A DNA stretch of 64,000 nt from Lachnospiraceae bacterium (GCA_022845955.1 AP025576.1:3472001-3536000); one strand, 5' to 3'; shown: positions 52,233 to 62,463, numbered from the stretch's first letter. Translations and numbers: made by a program. Notes: generated by a model from the sequence alone, not told the origin.

Positions 52233-52820
52233 TTATTCCGAAGGCACGGATTCCGAAGGCGTATCAGTCCCTTCCGGTTCCCCATCGGGATCCCCTGTAT
52301 TTCCCGAGTCTTCCTGGGAGTCTTCCTTGAAGCCGGGGGCTTCATTTTCCGTAATGATGGTAATGGAAGCATCGGTAGGCAATTCTCCCTGAAGGATCTG
52401 GGAGATATAGTCCAGACGCTTCACTGCGCGGTTATAATATTCCAAAGCGGCGGAAGCTACATTCTCATTATATTCTTCCCCGCCGTAAGCTTCCCGGTAC
52501 AGGCTGGCGGCTTCCGCCATATATTCACCGGCTTCATCCGCCAGATCTTCCACTGCGGAGAACTGCCTGGGTACATCGATTTCGGCAAGCAGCGTAAATT
52601 TGGCGGCGAGATCATCCATAGCGGCAAGCATGTCCTCCACACTGGTTTCCGATTCGGGATCCACATTATTCAGGGTGTCGAAGGAGGCGTTGACCTGTGT
52701 GGTAAAATCCTCCATCTCTCCGTAAAATTTATCTAATTCCGCATCCTTGCCGCAGCCTGTCAAAAGGGCGGAAACAAGCAAAACAGCGGTAAACAGGTAT
52801 TTTTTATTATTCTTTTTCAT
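52233..52820 (-). CDS. Lipoprotein of unknown function
   Basis: This 195-residue protein has a lipoprotein signal with lipobox LLTGC (YLFTAVLLVSALLTGCG). The mature part is strongly acidic and helical (residues 25-145, with FYGEMEDFTTQVNASFDTL, then EYMAEAASLYREAYGG), with a disordered D/E/P/S-rich tail. No family is recognised. The helical bundle could interact with another envelope component. It is divergent from metH, with a 15-base-arm inverted repeat in the gap. A DNA-level ribosome site (AAGGATG context) is acceptable. Confidence 0.8.
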   Translation of the reverse strand: MKKNNKKYLFTAVLLVSALLTGCGKDAELDKFYGEMEDFTTQVNASFDTLNNVDPESETSVEDMLAAMDDLAAKFTLLAEIDVPRQFSAVEDLADEAGEYMAEAASLYREAYGGEEYNENVASAALEYYNRAVKRLDYISQILQGELPTDASITIITENEAPGFKEDSQEDSGNTGDPDGEPEGTDTPSESVPSE

Positions 52821-52915
52821 CCTTGCTGTACCTTTCTGTCCGCCGGACGTATCAGGTGCCGGCGCCTCTATTCAACTTACCATATTATCCGTATGAAATC
52901 AAGTGAGGAAAGATT

Positions 52916-52966
52916 GCAGCAGTTCGGACGGCCCCTTGTGTCCTGTGACATCGTCCGAACTGCTGC
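52916..52966. repeat. Long inverted repeat between lipoprotein and metH
   Basis: GCAGCAGTTCGGACG (52916-52930) and its perfect complement (52952-52966) flank a 21-base centre that contains TGTC/GACA. GAAAGATT also flanks the left arm and GAAAGATT follows the right arm. It has no T-tract and lies upstream of both divergent genes. Confidence 0.75.
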
Positions 52967-53046
52967 GAAAGATTTCTGTGGCTGGCGCTTTCTTTTTGCC
53001 CTGTTTCATGTTAGAATATTAAATATTTAAAAACGGAGAACAACTT

Positions 53047-55572
53047 ATGACAAAACAAGAATTCAGAGAATATGCAAAAAACAGGATGATTTTTCTGGAT
53101 GGGGCGACGGGATCCAACCTGATACGCAGAGGTATGCCCGGAGGAGTCTGCCCGGAAAAATGGATTATGGAAAACAAACAGGTGCTGATCGGCCTACAGA
53201 AGGAATATGTTGCCGCTGGCACCAATATTTTATATGCGCCCACGTTTACCGCGAACCGGTGCAAATTAAAGGAATACGGCCTGGAGGACCGGCTGGTGCA
53301 GATAAATACCGCTCTGGTGGCAGCTTCTAAAGAGGCCGCCGGAGGAAAGGCACTGGTGGCAGGGGATCTGACTATGACCGGGGAACAGCTGGCCCCTGTG
53401 GGCAATATGGATTTTGAAGAGCTGGTCGGTATCTATAAAGAACAGATACATTGTCTGGAAGCGGCAGGCGTGGATCTTCTGGTGGTGGAGACAATGATGA
53501 GCCTGCAGGAATCCAGGGCCGCACTGCTGGCGGCAAAGGAGACCAGCCCCGGGCTGCCTGTGATGGTCACCATGACCTTTGAAGGGGACGGCAGGAGCCT
53601 GTACGGGACAGATGCGGTGACGGCCGCTGTGGTACTGGAGAGCCTGGGGGCGGCTGCTGTCGGTGCCAACTGTTCCGCCGGACCGGAACAGTTGGCCGGC
53701 ATAATCCGCCGGATGGCTGCTGTTACCCGGATACCTGTGATTGCAAAGCCTAATGCAGGGCTTCCGTCCCTGAACGAAGAGGGAAAAACGGTCTATGAAA
53801 TGCAGCCCCGGGAATTCGCGGAGGAAATGCAGGCAATCTATGAAGCCGGGGCAGCGATAGTGGGCGGCTGCTGCGGAACCACGCCGGAGCACATCGCATG
53901 TCTGTATGACAAATTCGGGAAATTACCGCCGGCGCAGGTTGGCAGACGGCCCTCCGGTATCCGTTACCTGACTTCCGAACGGAAAACAGTTGCTTTTGGG
54001 CTGGACGATCCGTTCCTTATTATCGGGGAAAGAATTAACCCTACCGGAAAGAAAAAGCTGCAGGCCGAACTGCGGGAAGGCAGTTTCGAAATGGTTACCC
54101 GTTTTGCAGAAGAACAGGAGGCCGGCGGGGCATCCATCCTGGATGTGAATATGGGGATGAGCGGCATCGATGAAAAAGAAAGGATGCTCAGCGCCCTGGA
54201 GGAGGTGGGAGGCGTAAGCCAGCTGCCTCTGTCACTGGATTCCAGCCATGTGGAGGTTATGGAAGCCGCCCTGCGCCGTTACCCCGGCAGGGCCTTGATC
54301 AATTCTGTTTCCCTGGAAAAAGAAAAGTTTGAAAAACTGATACCTATGGCTGAAAAATATGGAGCCATGTTTATTCTCCTTCCGCTTTCCGATGCGGGGC
54401 TGCCTGAAAGCCTGCAGGAAAAGAAGGATATTATTGAAACTATACTGGAACGGGCTTATTCATGCGGCCTGGCCAAAGAAGACATTATCGTGGACGGACT
54501 GGTTGCCACAGTGGGAGCCAACCCCCGGGCAGCCCTGGAGACGCTGGAAACGATCCGTTACTGTAAAGATAAACAGCTGGCCACTGTCTGCGGGCTGTCC
54601 AATATATCTTTCGGCCTTCCGGAACGCAGCTATGTGAACAGTGTATTCCTAACGATGGCAATCCAGGCAGGGTTGACAATGGCGATTGCCAATCCTTCCC
54701 AGGAACTTCTGGTAGCCAGTGCTTTTGCCTCCGATATGCTGTTATGCAAACAGGAAAGCGCCCTGCGGTATATTGAATATGCGGGGACCTGCACCGGCGG
54801 TAAACCTGCGCCGTCTGTTCCGCATACAGCAGGGGAAGGAGAGAGCGGCCAACAGACACCACACCCTACAGGGAAGGCCGGCGGGGAAAAGGCGGCGGCA
54901 GAGGATACCCCCTCTACAGCCGTTTACGAAGCGGTCCTGAAGGGGAACCGAAACGGGATTGAACAGCTTACCCGCCGTGCCCTGGAGGCAGGCGCTGCGG
55001 CCAGAGAACTGCTGGATACGTATTTACTGCCCGCCATTAATCAGGTGGGGGAGCTTTTTGATAAAGGGAAATATTTCCTGCCGCAGCTGATCTCCAGCGC
55101 GGAAGCAATGAAGCTGTCCATCGGTGTGCTGGAGCCTTTGCTTTCTGTTGACGGAAAACAGGAGCAGATGCCGGTTGTGGTGATTGCCACTGTGCAAGGG
55201 GATATCCATGATATCGGCAAAAACCTGGTAGCTCTCATGCTGCGTAATTATGGTTTCCGGGTTATTGATTTGGGAAAAGATGTGCCCAAAGAGAAAATAA
55301 TTGCGGCGGCAAAGGAATATGGTGCAAGCATCATCGGACTTTCCGCATTAATGACCACCACCATGCAGGAAATGCGGCATGTGGTGGAACTGGCCCATGA
55401 AGAGGGCCTGGATGCCAGGATCATTATCGGCGGCGCTGTGGTCACCCGGGAATATGCGGAGGAAATCCATGCGGATGGCTATGCCTCCGATGCGGCGGAT
55501 ACGGTAAGGCTGGCAAAACGGCTGCTGGGTCTTGACGGGAAAGCAGAGGGAGATAGTCATGGAAAGGAATGA
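53047..55572 (+). CDS. metH: Cobalamin-dependent methionine synthase without reactivation domain
   Basis: This 841-residue enzyme moves a methyl group from methyltetrahydrofolate to homocysteine through B12. Domains in order are the homocysteine-binding barrel (about 1-290, zinc-type cysteines in GANCSAGPE and GGCCGTTPEH), the pterin-binding barrel (about 315-580, GERINPTGKKK and DVNMGMSG), an Ala/Pro/Thr-rich linker near 590-620, the helical cap, and the B12 domain with DxHxxG at D719-H721 (DIHDIGKN). The SAM-dependent reactivation domain of aerobic MetH is absent, as in many Clostridia. No SAM riboswitch is seen upstream. The next gene overlaps its end by 14 bases. Confidence 0.94.
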   Translation: MTKQEFREYAKNRMIFLDGATGSNLIRRGMPGGVCPEKWIMENKQVLIGLQKEYVAAGTNILYAPTFTANRCKLKEYGLEDRLVQINTALVAASKEAAGGKALVAGDLTMTGEQLAPVGNMDFEELVGIYKEQIHCLEAAGVDLLVVETMMSLQESRAALLAAKETSPGLPVMVTMTFEGDGRSLYGTDAVTAAVVLESLGAAAVGANCSAGPEQLAGIIRRMAAVTRIPVIAKPNAGLPSLNEEGKTVYEMQPREFAEEMQAIYEAGAAIVGGCCGTTPEHIACLYDKFGKLPPAQVGRRPSGIRYLTSERKTVAFGLDDPFLIIGERINPTGKKKLQAELREGSFEMVTRFAEEQEAGGASILDVNMGMSGIDEKERMLSALEEVGGVSQLPLSLDSSHVEVMEAALRRYPGRALINSVSLEKEKFEKLIPMAEKYGAMFILLPLSDAGLPESLQEKKDIIETILERAYSCGLAKEDIIVDGLVATVGANPRAALETLETIRYCKDKQLATVCGLSNISFGLPERSYVNSVFLTMAIQAGLTMAIANPSQELLVASAFASDMLLCKQESALRYIEYAGTCTGGKPAPSVPHTAGEGESGQQTPHPTGKAGGEKAAAEDTPSTAVYEAVLKGNRNGIEQLTRRALEAGAAARELLDTYLLPAINQVGELFDKGKYFLPQLISSAEAMKLSIGVLEPLLSVDGKQEQMPVVVIATVQGDIHDIGKNLVALMLRNYGFRVIDLGKDVPKEKIIAAAKEYGASIIGLSALMTTTMQEMRHVVELAHEEGLDARIIIGGAVVTREYAEEIHADGYASDAADTVRLAKRLLGLDGKAEGDSHGKE

Positions 55573-56047
55573 CAATACAGAACAGACGGAAGCATTATGG
55601 GATGATTTACCCGGGGACATCCAGCATGAATCCCTGTGGGAAGCAGAAGGGACCGAACTGGCAGTCAGGCAGCTCATGGAACAGCTGAAAGCTTCGGAAG
55701 CCAGGCAGCAGAGTCTGATGAAAAAGCAGCTTCTGTTTACCCGGATATTTGCCGTCTCCAATTGTGTTCTGGTACTGCTGTTTCTGGTTTTTGTGGCGGG
55801 AGTGCTGCCAAGGCTTACATATGCCTTGGATAAGGCATCGGAAACGCTTGTCGCGGTGGACGGGGCGCTGGAGGATTTCGGAGAGGTGTTTGATAACGTG
55901 AATTCTCTGGTGGATTCCAGCAGCAAGGCCGTGGAACAGACAATGGATAAGGTGGAGCAGATGGATATTGAAAGCCTGAACGAAGCGATTTCCGATTTGA
56001 ATGACGTAGTGGCTCCTATGGCGGAATTTTTCGGCAGATTCCGGTAG
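55559..56047 (+). CDS. Single-pass membrane protein of unknown function
   Basis: This 162-residue protein has an acidic, helical N-terminal region (residues 1-55), one membrane helix (about 60-83, AVSNCVLVLLFLVFVAGVLP) and a C-terminal amphipathic helical region (KASETLVAVDGALEDFGEVFDNVNSLVDSSSKAVEQTMDKVEQM) that resembles a methyl-accepting or coiled-coil stalk without known signatures. ATG 55559 has GAGGGAG upstream and lies within metH, implying translational coupling. It is followed 36 bases later by ilvB. Its link with either enzyme is unknown. Confidence 0.75.
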   Translation: MERNDNTEQTEALWDDLPGDIQHESLWEAEGTELAVRQLMEQLKASEARQQSLMKKQLLFTRIFAVSNCVLVLLFLVFVAGVLPRLTYALDKASETLVAVDGALEDFGEVFDNVNSLVDSSSKAVEQTMDKVEQMDIESLNEAISDLNDVVAPMAEFFGRFR

Positions 56048-56083
56048 CCGGAAGGATGAATAGATAAATGGAGGGATTGGAAG

Positions 56084-57700
56084 ATGAATGGTGCGGATGC
56101 GATTGTAAAGTGTCTGGAATTAGAAGGAATAACGGAAATATTCGGTTATCCCGGTGTGGCTATCTGTCCTTTTTATAACAGTATCCTGGATTCCGATATC
56201 AGTACTGTTTTAATCAGGACAGAACAGAATGCGGCCCATGCGGCGAGCGGACTTGCCAGAGTGACAGGAAAAGTGGGCGTATGTGCGGTAACCTCCGGCC
56301 CCGGGGCCACAAACCTGATCACCGGTATTGCCACCGCTTTTGCGGACAGTATTCCCCTTGTCTGTATCACCGGACAAGTGAACAGCGAGCTTCTGGGAAG
56401 CGATGTATTCCAGGAAGCGGACATTACAGGGGCGGCGGAGTCCTTTGTGAAATACAGCTATCTCGTAAGAGACGTGAACGATATTCCCCGTGTTTTTAAA
56501 GAAGCTTTTTATGTGGCCAATACAGGTAGAAAAGGTCCTGTCCTCATTGATATTCCCATGGATGTGCAGAATGCCCAGATTGCTAAATTCCGTTATCCGG
56601 AAGAGGTGAATATGAGGACCTACAAGCCCACTGTCAAAGGGCATATTGTCCAGATTAAAAAAGTAATGCGGGAACTGGAAAAGGCAAAACGGCCGTTGAT
56701 TTACGCCGGAGGCGGCGTTACCCTGAGCGGAGCCTGTGAGGAACTGCGGAAGTTTTCGGAGAAATTCCGCATTCCTGTGGTTTCCACAATGATGGGAATC
56801 GGTGTAATGCCCACAGAGCATCCCATGTACTTCGGCATGGTGGGAAACAACGGAAAACCCTATGCCAACCGGGCCATGAATGAATCGGATCTTCTGATTA
56901 TGGTAGGGGCCCGTGTAGCCGACCGTTCCGTGAACCAGCCGGATCTGATCACCCATGATAAGGTGCTGGTACATATCGATGTGGATCCCGCTGAAATCGG
57001 GAAAAATGCCGGCCCCACCATTCCGCTGGTGGGAGACGCAAGGCATATTTTTGAGGATTTCGAAAAACAGGAATTTGATTGCGAGCATGAGGATTGGCTT
57101 GAGACGCTTGAAGGCTACCGGAAAAACATGAAGCTGGTGCGCCGGCCTAATCCGGATTATGTAGATCCGGAAGAACTGATACACAGGATCTCTTATAAAA
57201 TGCAGCCGGACGGTGTCTATGTTGCGGATGTGGGACAGAACCAGATTTGGTCCTGCGCATTCCACGTTGTCAGGGAAGGGCGTTTCCTTACCTCCGGCGG
57301 TATGGGAACTATGGGATATTCCATTCCGGCAGCCATGGGTGCCAAGCTGGGAGACATGTCCAAGCAGGTTATCGCTGTCTGCGGCGACGGCTCCTTCCAA
57401 ATGTCCATGATGGAGCTGGCTACCATCCAGCAGTACCGCATCCCTGTTAAAATCGTGGTATTCCGGAATAATTATCTGGGTATGGTGCGGGAATACCAGC
57501 ATTATTCCTATAAAGACAGCTATTCGGTGGTGGATATTTCCGGCGCTCCCCGCCTGGATAAGCTGGCTGAGGCCTACGACATCCCCTATATCCGTGTTTC
57601 CCGGAATGAAGAAATCGATGGGGCTTTGGAAGAATTCCTGAAGGATGACTGCTCTTATCTGATGGAATGTATGATTGATCCCATGGATTTGGTAAAATAA
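56084..57700 (+). CDS. ilvB: Acetolactate synthase, catalytic subunit
   Basis: This 538-residue thiamine-diphosphate enzyme condenses two pyruvates (or pyruvate and 2-oxobutyrate) in the first step of valine, leucine and isoleucine synthesis. The catalytic Glu is E47 in RTEQNAAHAA. The central FAD-type domain and the C-terminal ThDP motif (GDGSFQMSMMELATIQQYRIPVKIVVFRNN) are intact. GGAGGG precedes the ATG. A regulatory-subunit gene follows 23 bases later, supporting the biosynthetic rather than catabolic type. Confidence 0.94.
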   Translation: MNGADAIVKCLELEGITEIFGYPGVAICPFYNSILDSDISTVLIRTEQNAAHAASGLARVTGKVGVCAVTSGPGATNLITGIATAFADSIPLVCITGQVNSELLGSDVFQEADITGAAESFVKYSYLVRDVNDIPRVFKEAFYVANTGRKGPVLIDIPMDVQNAQIAKFRYPEEVNMRTYKPTVKGHIVQIKKVMRELEKAKRPLIYAGGGVTLSGACEELRKFSEKFRIPVVSTMMGIGVMPTEHPMYFGMVGNNGKPYANRAMNESDLLIMVGARVADRSVNQPDLITHDKVLVHIDVDPAEIGKNAGPTIPLVGDARHIFEDFEKQEFDCEHEDWLETLEGYRKNMKLVRRPNPDYVDPEELIHRISYKMQPDGVYVADVGQNQIWSCAFHVVREGRFLTSGGMGTMGYSIPAAMGAKLGDMSKQVIAVCGDGSFQMSMMELATIQQYRIPVKIVVFRNNYLGMVREYQHYSYKDSYSVVDISGAPRLDKLAEAYDIPYIRVSRNEEIDGALEEFLKDDCSYLMECMIDPMDLVK

Positions 57701-57723
57701 ACGGAAAGAAAAGAGGTTTGGCA

Positions 57724-58212
57724 ATGAAAAAAATATATTCTGTTCTTGTTGAAAACAGATCCGGTGTTCTGTGCAAGGTAGCCGGCCTGTTTTCCAGAAG
57801 ATGCTTTAATATCAATTCCCTTGCTGTGGGGGAAACGGATGATCCGGCGGTGTCCTGCATGACAATTGTGAGCAGCGGTGATCAGCGTACGATTGAACAA
57901 ATCGAGAAGCAGCTCAACAAGAAACTGGATGTCATCAAGGTAAAAACCTTTGACGAAACCTCCAGTATCAGCCGTGAACTGATGCTGGTAAAAATAAAGT
58001 ACAACCGGAATAACCGGAAGGATATCATGGAGAACTGTGCGATTATGCATGCCTCCATTGTGGATATGTCAAAACACATGATGCTGATTCAGATATGTGA
58101 TGCCCCGGAGCGTGTCCAGCTTTTCCTCACCATGCTGCAGTCCATCAGTATTGTGGAGGTGGCAAGAACCGGGACACTGGCGCTTCCCAAATGCATGGAG
58201 AGCGATATCTGA
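57724..58212 (+). CDS. ilvN: Acetolactate synthase small (regulatory) subunit, copy 1
   Basis: This 162-residue protein has the N-terminal ACT domain (KKIYSVLVENRSGVLCKVAGLFSRRCFNINSLAVGETDD) that binds branched-chain amino acids and relays feedback inhibition, followed by the C-terminal domain (LMLVKIKYNRNNRKDIMENCAIMHASIVDMSKHMMLIQICD). ATG 57724 follows AAGAGG; a TTG two codons earlier is less likely. It belongs to the ilvB transcript. A second, clearly paralogous subunit lies 185 bases downstream behind a separate promoter. Confidence 0.92.
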   Translation: MKKIYSVLVENRSGVLCKVAGLFSRRCFNINSLAVGETDDPAVSCMTIVSSGDQRTIEQIEKQLNKKLDVIKVKTFDETSSISRELMLVKIKYNRNNRKDIMENCAIMHASIVDMSKHMMLIQICDAPERVQLFLTMLQSISIVEVARTGTLALPKCMESDI

Positions 58213-58263
58213 CAGCGGGAGGGCAGCTTTATATAACACATATTACAGGGTTAACAGCCGATC

Positions 58264-58332
58264 ATAACCTGAAGTTATAAAAACTATGACTGACTATCAT
58301 ACGTTGACAAGGGTTATAAATGTTGCTAGAAT
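58264..58332 (+). promoter_or_regulatory. LysR-type operator and promoter for ilvN2-ilvC
   Basis: The palindrome ATAACCTGAAGTTAT (58264-58278) is followed by TTGACA (58304-58309), a 17-base spacer and TAGAAT (58327-58332). The palindrome is centred about 68 bases before the expected start, the usual place for a LysR recognition site. It differs at only two positions, compensating within the dyad, from ATAACTTGAAATTAT upstream of leuC (61079-61093). A second half-site GTTAT lies at 58313-58317. Confidence 0.82.
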
Positions 58333-58345
58333 AATTGGAAAGACA

Positions 58346-58375
58346 GCACCGGTGGGACTTTAACGTCCCTTGTGC
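58346..58375 (+). other. Leader hairpin upstream of ilvN2
   Basis: GCAC and GGGAC (58346-58349, 58354-58358) pair with GTCCC and GTGC (58365-58369, 58372-58375) in the leader, just before the GGGAGGGG ribosome site. No T-tract follows, so it is not an attenuator terminator; it may affect translation or RNA stability. Confidence 0.5.
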
Positions 58376-58396
58376 GGGAGGGGCGTGATACATATA

Positions 58397-58906
58397 ATGC
58401 GTAAAAGAGTTTTTCAGCTTCTGGTAGATAATACCTCAGGTGTCCTGAGCCGGATATCCGGCCTGTTTTCCAGGCGCGGCTATAATATTGAGAGCATTAC
58501 GGCAGGGGTGACCGCAGATTCCAGAATCACCAGGATCACCATTGTTGCCAATGGGGATGATGAAATCCTGGAGCAGATTGAAAAGCAGGTTTCCAAGCTT
58601 GTGGACGTGAGGGATATCAGGGAGCTTAAACCGGATGAGAGCGTCTACCGCGAACTGGCGCTGATCAAGGTCAGTGTGTCCGTGGAAAAGAGGCAGGACG
58701 TTATCGCCATTACCAATATTTTCCGGGCCAATATCATTGACGTGGGGCCGGAAAGCCTGATTGTGGAGATTACAGGCAATCAGAGCAAGGTGGATGCCTG
58801 TATCAACCTTCTCAGCAATTATGAGATCCTGGAGCTGGCCAGAACCGGTATTGCGGGCCTTGGACGCGGAAACGGCAATGTGGTATATCTGGATCCGCTG
58901 GAATAA
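58397..58906 (+). CDS. ilvN: Acetolactate synthase small (regulatory) subunit, copy 2
   Basis: This 169-residue protein starts RKRVFQLLVDNTSGVLSRISGLFSRRGYNIESITAGVTAD, a canonical IlvN ACT domain, and ends with the usual C-terminal domain (ALIKVSVSVEKRQDVIAITNIFRANIIDVGPESLIVEITG, ELARTGIAGLGRG). It is closer to the standard IlvN than copy 1. ATG 58397 is chosen by homology; GGAGGGG lies about 14 bases upstream, and GTG 58385 is an alternative. It has its own LysR-type operator and promoter and is followed by ilvC. Confidence 0.92.
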   Translation: MRKRVFQLLVDNTSGVLSRISGLFSRRGYNIESITAGVTADSRITRITIVANGDDEILEQIEKQVSKLVDVRDIRELKPDESVYRELALIKVSVSVEKRQDVIAITNIFRANIIDVGPESLIVEITGNQSKVDACINLLSNYEILELARTGIAGLGRGNGNVVYLDPLE

Positions 58907-58959
58907 TAATTTTAGGACTCTGAGGTTCAGCCATCCGCTGCGGCCTTTCAGTTATATAG

Positions 58960-59997
<1,038 letters not shown>

Positions 59998-60025
59998 TCC
60001 TACAGCGCTATTCAGAAAAAACAGG

Positions 60026-60056
60026 AAAGAGCTGCCGGTAAGGCAGCTCTTTTTTT
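60026..60056 (+). terminator. Intrinsic terminator after ilvC
   Basis: AAAGAGCTGCC (60026-60036) pairs with GGCAGCTCTTT (60042-60052), with a 5-base loop and a T-run to 60056, 29 bases after the ilvC stop. Confidence 0.93.
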
Positions 60057-60089
60057 GATACAAAGCCGGAGAGGGAAACAAAGCAGCCG

Positions 60090-61034
60090 TTATATGGCTG
60101 GGGAGGTTTTGGATACAGAGGTAAACAGCATATGCTCCCTGCAAAAATCTACGAATTTTTCCATAGTAGCGGAAAAAGCCTGGTTTTTCATATAGGCAAA
60201 GCCCACTTTTCTGGTTGGAACGGATACCGGAAGGGGCAGGCAGAGGAGTTTTCCCGAATCCAGTTCCTCCTGTACAAAGCTTTCTATTACACAGGCAATC
60301 CCCAGATCGATTTTGGCAAAATCAATGAGAAGATCCATGGAAGTGATTTCTATTGTCTGTGCCGCAGAGATTTCCTCCATTACCAGATATTTTTCCATAT
60401 ACTGCCTGGTGATATTTTCCTTATCCAGCAGCATGAGGGTAGCATGGGAGATAATATCCTTTGAGGAGGGCCGGCCGGAAAAGGAGACTCTTTTACACAG
60501 GTTATCCAGGTACCTTTGGGTACAGACGAAAACATCCCGTATCTCCTGAACCGGATGGAAAAGGAATTTCTCCATCCGGTCATTTTCACCGATCAGCCCG
60601 ATATCCACCGTCCCTTTTTCCAAAGCGTCCATCGTCTGATACGTGGACTGGCAGGAAATCGATATCTGGATGTGAGGGTTTTCACGTGTAAACAGGCTCA
60701 GATAAGGTAGCAGTACATATTTGCACAGTGTGGTGCTCACGCCGATGGATAAATGCCCCATTCCCAGCTCCTGTACTTTGCGAAGCTGTTCCTCTCCCTG
60801 GCTGATTGCCTGAAACGCGCTTTCCACCTGGCGGTAAAGAAGTTCGCCGGTTTCCGTAAGCCGGACGCCTCTGGAGGAGCGCAGGAATAACACCGTATTC
60901 AGATTCTGCTCCAGACGGGATATCGCCTTGCTGATAGCCGGCTGGCTGATAAAAAGCTCCCTGGCCGCCCCCGATATATTCCGGCATTTCGCAACGGTAT
61001 AAAAAATATGATATAAATTCAGATTCTGTTCCAT
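60090..61034 (-). CDS. LysR family regulator of branched-chain genes (inferred)
   Basis: This 314-residue protein has a LysR helix-turn-helix (NLYHIFYTVAKCRNISGAARELFISQPAISKAISRLEQNL) and a standard effector-binding domain. It is divergent from leuCD. The intergenic region carries a perfect LysR-type dyad whose near-copy precedes ilvN2-ilvC, so it probably activates both units, perhaps in response to a pathway intermediate as IlvY does with acetolactate. TAGGAGGGG precedes the ATG at 61034. The dyad lies 42 bases from its own start, suggesting autoregulation. Confidence 0.9.
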   Translation of the reverse strand: MEQNLNLYHIFYTVAKCRNISGAARELFISQPAISKAISRLEQNLNTVLFLRSSRGVRLTETGELLYRQVESAFQAISQGEEQLRKVQELGMGHLSIGVSTTLCKYVLLPYLSLFTRENPHIQISISCQSTYQTMDALEKGTVDIGLIGENDRMEKFLFHPVQEIRDVFVCTQRYLDNLCKRVSFSGRPSSKDIISHATLMLLDKENITRQYMEKYLVMEEISAAQTIEITSMDLLIDFAKIDLGIACVIESFVQEELDSGKLLCLPLPVSVPTRKVGFAYMKNQAFSATMEKFVDFCREHMLFTSVSKTSPAI

Positions 61035-61075
61035 AAAGGCCCCTCCTATAACTTTATTGCATTTTACAAAATTAT

Positions 61076-61136
61076 ACTATAACTTGAAATTATAGTAAAC
61101 ATGAAAGAAAAGTATTTTCCCAATAACTTATGTTAT
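61076..61136 (+). promoter_or_regulatory. LysR-type operator region of leuCD
   Basis: A perfect dyad ACTATAA-N7-TTATAGT (61076-61096) contains ATAACTTGAAATTAT. A second element, ATAAC-TTAT-GTTAT (61123-61136), is centred 43 bases further. This two-site layout, recognition site plus activation site, is typical of LysR-regulated promoters. No good -35 is seen; TAAACT at 61139-61144 may be the -10, as expected for an activated promoter. Confidence 0.8.
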
Positions 61137-61200
61137 GGTAAACTGAACGTATGGAAGGCCCGGGTGCGGCCTGAATCAATGGAAACGGAGGAATAAAGAA

Positions 61201-62463
61201 ATGGGTATGACAATGACACAGAAGATCCTGGCAGCCCATGCGGGCCTGGAAAAAGTGGAAGCGGGCCAGCTGATCGAGGCGGATTTGGATCTGGTGCTTG
61301 GCAACGATATAACCAGTCCGGTAGCGATTAAGGAAATGGAAAAAATGAAGGTGGACGGTGTTTTTGATAAAGATAAGATCGCCCTGGTGCCCGATCATTT
61401 TGTCCCCAATAAGGATATCAAATCCGCGGAACACTGCAAATGCGTAAGAGAGTTTGCTTACCGCAACCAGATTACCAACTACTTCGAAGTGGGAGAGATG
61501 GGAATCGAACATGCCCTTCTTCCGGAAAAAGGTCTTGTGGTGGCCGGAGATGTAGTGATTGGAGCGGATTCCCATACCTGTACATACGGCGCTTTGGGTG
61601 CATTCTCCACAGGAGTGGGAAGCACGGATATGGCTGCAGGAATGGCAACCGGTAAAGCCTGGTTTAAGGTTCCCGGAGCTATCCGGTTTACTCTTACCGG
61701 ACAACTTTCCCGCTGGGTGAGCGGAAAAGATGTTATCCTGCATATTATCGGCAAAATCGGTGTGGACGGCGCCCTTTACAAATCCATGGAATTTGTGGGG
61801 GACGGTGTTGCGAACCTGTCGATGGATGACCGCTTTACGATTGCCAATATGGCGATTGAGGCCGGGGGCAAGAACGGTATTTTCCCTGTGGATGATCAGG
61901 CACTGCTTTATATGAAGGAGCATTCCATGAAAACGCCTGTTGTGTACGAAGCGGATGAGGATGCGGTATATGAGGAAGAGTATACCATTGATCTGAGTAC
62001 ACTGCGCCCTACCATTGCCTTTCCCCATCTTCCTGAAAATGCGAAAACGATTGATGAAATTACCGACGAGGTTTCCATCGACCAGGTGGTTATCGGGTCC
62101 TGTACCAATGGCCGTATCGGGGATCTCCGCTGTGCCGCCGCCGTACTGGAAGGCCGGCATGTGGCGCTGGGCATGCGCTGTATCGTAATTCCGGCCACAC
62201 AGGCTATTTATCTGCAGGCAATGGAAGAAGGGCTTCTGAAAATATTTATTGAAGCCGGTGCTATCGTCAGCACCCCTACCTGCGGTCCCTGTCTTGGCGG
62301 TTATATGGGTGTCCTGGCTGCCGGGGAGCGTTGTGTGTCCACAACAAACCGGAATTTTGTCGGCCGTATGGGACATGTGGATTCCGAGGTTTACCTTGCC
62401 AGCCCCGCGGTAGCGGCTGCAAGCGCTGTAACCGGGAAGATATCCAGCCCTGAACAGCTGTAA
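61201..62463 (+). CDS. leuC: 3-isopropylmalate dehydratase, large subunit
   Basis: This 420-residue aconitase-family subunit isomerises 2- to 3-isopropylmalate in leucine synthesis. The 4Fe-4S ligands are C301 ([12 protein letters not shown]), C361 and C364 (TCGPCLGG). [23 protein letters not shown] is the other family hallmark. The short form without N-terminal extension fits the archaeal/clostridial LeuC group, which overlaps with homoaconitase in sequence; pairing with a short LeuD and the leucine-type operator supports leuC. GGAGG lies 10 bases before ATG 61201. Confidence 0.94.
   Translation: MGMTMTQKILAAHAGLEKVEAGQLIEADLDLVLGNDITSPVAIKEMEKMKVDGVFDKDKIALVPDHFVPNKDIKSAEHCKCVREFAYRNQITNYFEVGEMGIEHALLPEKGLVVAGDVVIGADSHTCTYGALGAFSTGVGSTDMAAGMATGKAWFKVPGAIRFTLTGQLSRWVSGKDVILHIIGKIGVDGALYKSMEFVGDGVANLSMDDRFTIANMAIEAGGKNGIFPVDDQALLYMKEHSMKTPVVYEADEDAVYEEEYTIDLSTLRPTIAFPHLPENAKTIDEITDEVSIDQVVIGSCTNGRIGDLRCAAAVLEGRHVALGMRCIVIPATQAIYLQAMEEGLLKIFIEAGAIVSTPTCGPCLGGYMGVLAAGERCVSTTNRNFVGRMGHVDSEVYLASPAVAAASAVTGKISSPEQL

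Noticed and set aside
52821..53046. SAM or cobalamin riboswitch upstream of metH
   Set aside because: No SAM-I core or B12 box is seen; the only structure is the 15-base inverted repeat.
56210..57724. A 504-codon minus-strand frame opposite ilvB
   Set aside because: It is a mirror of the real gene with no domains and no ribosome site; similar mirrors lie opposite leuC, glyS, the CmpB-like gene and the EAL gene.
58213..58396. T-box or leucine attenuator upstream of ilvN2
   Set aside because: No T-box sequence, leader peptide or terminator is present; the hairpin at 58346-58375 has no T-tract, and the LysR site explains control better.
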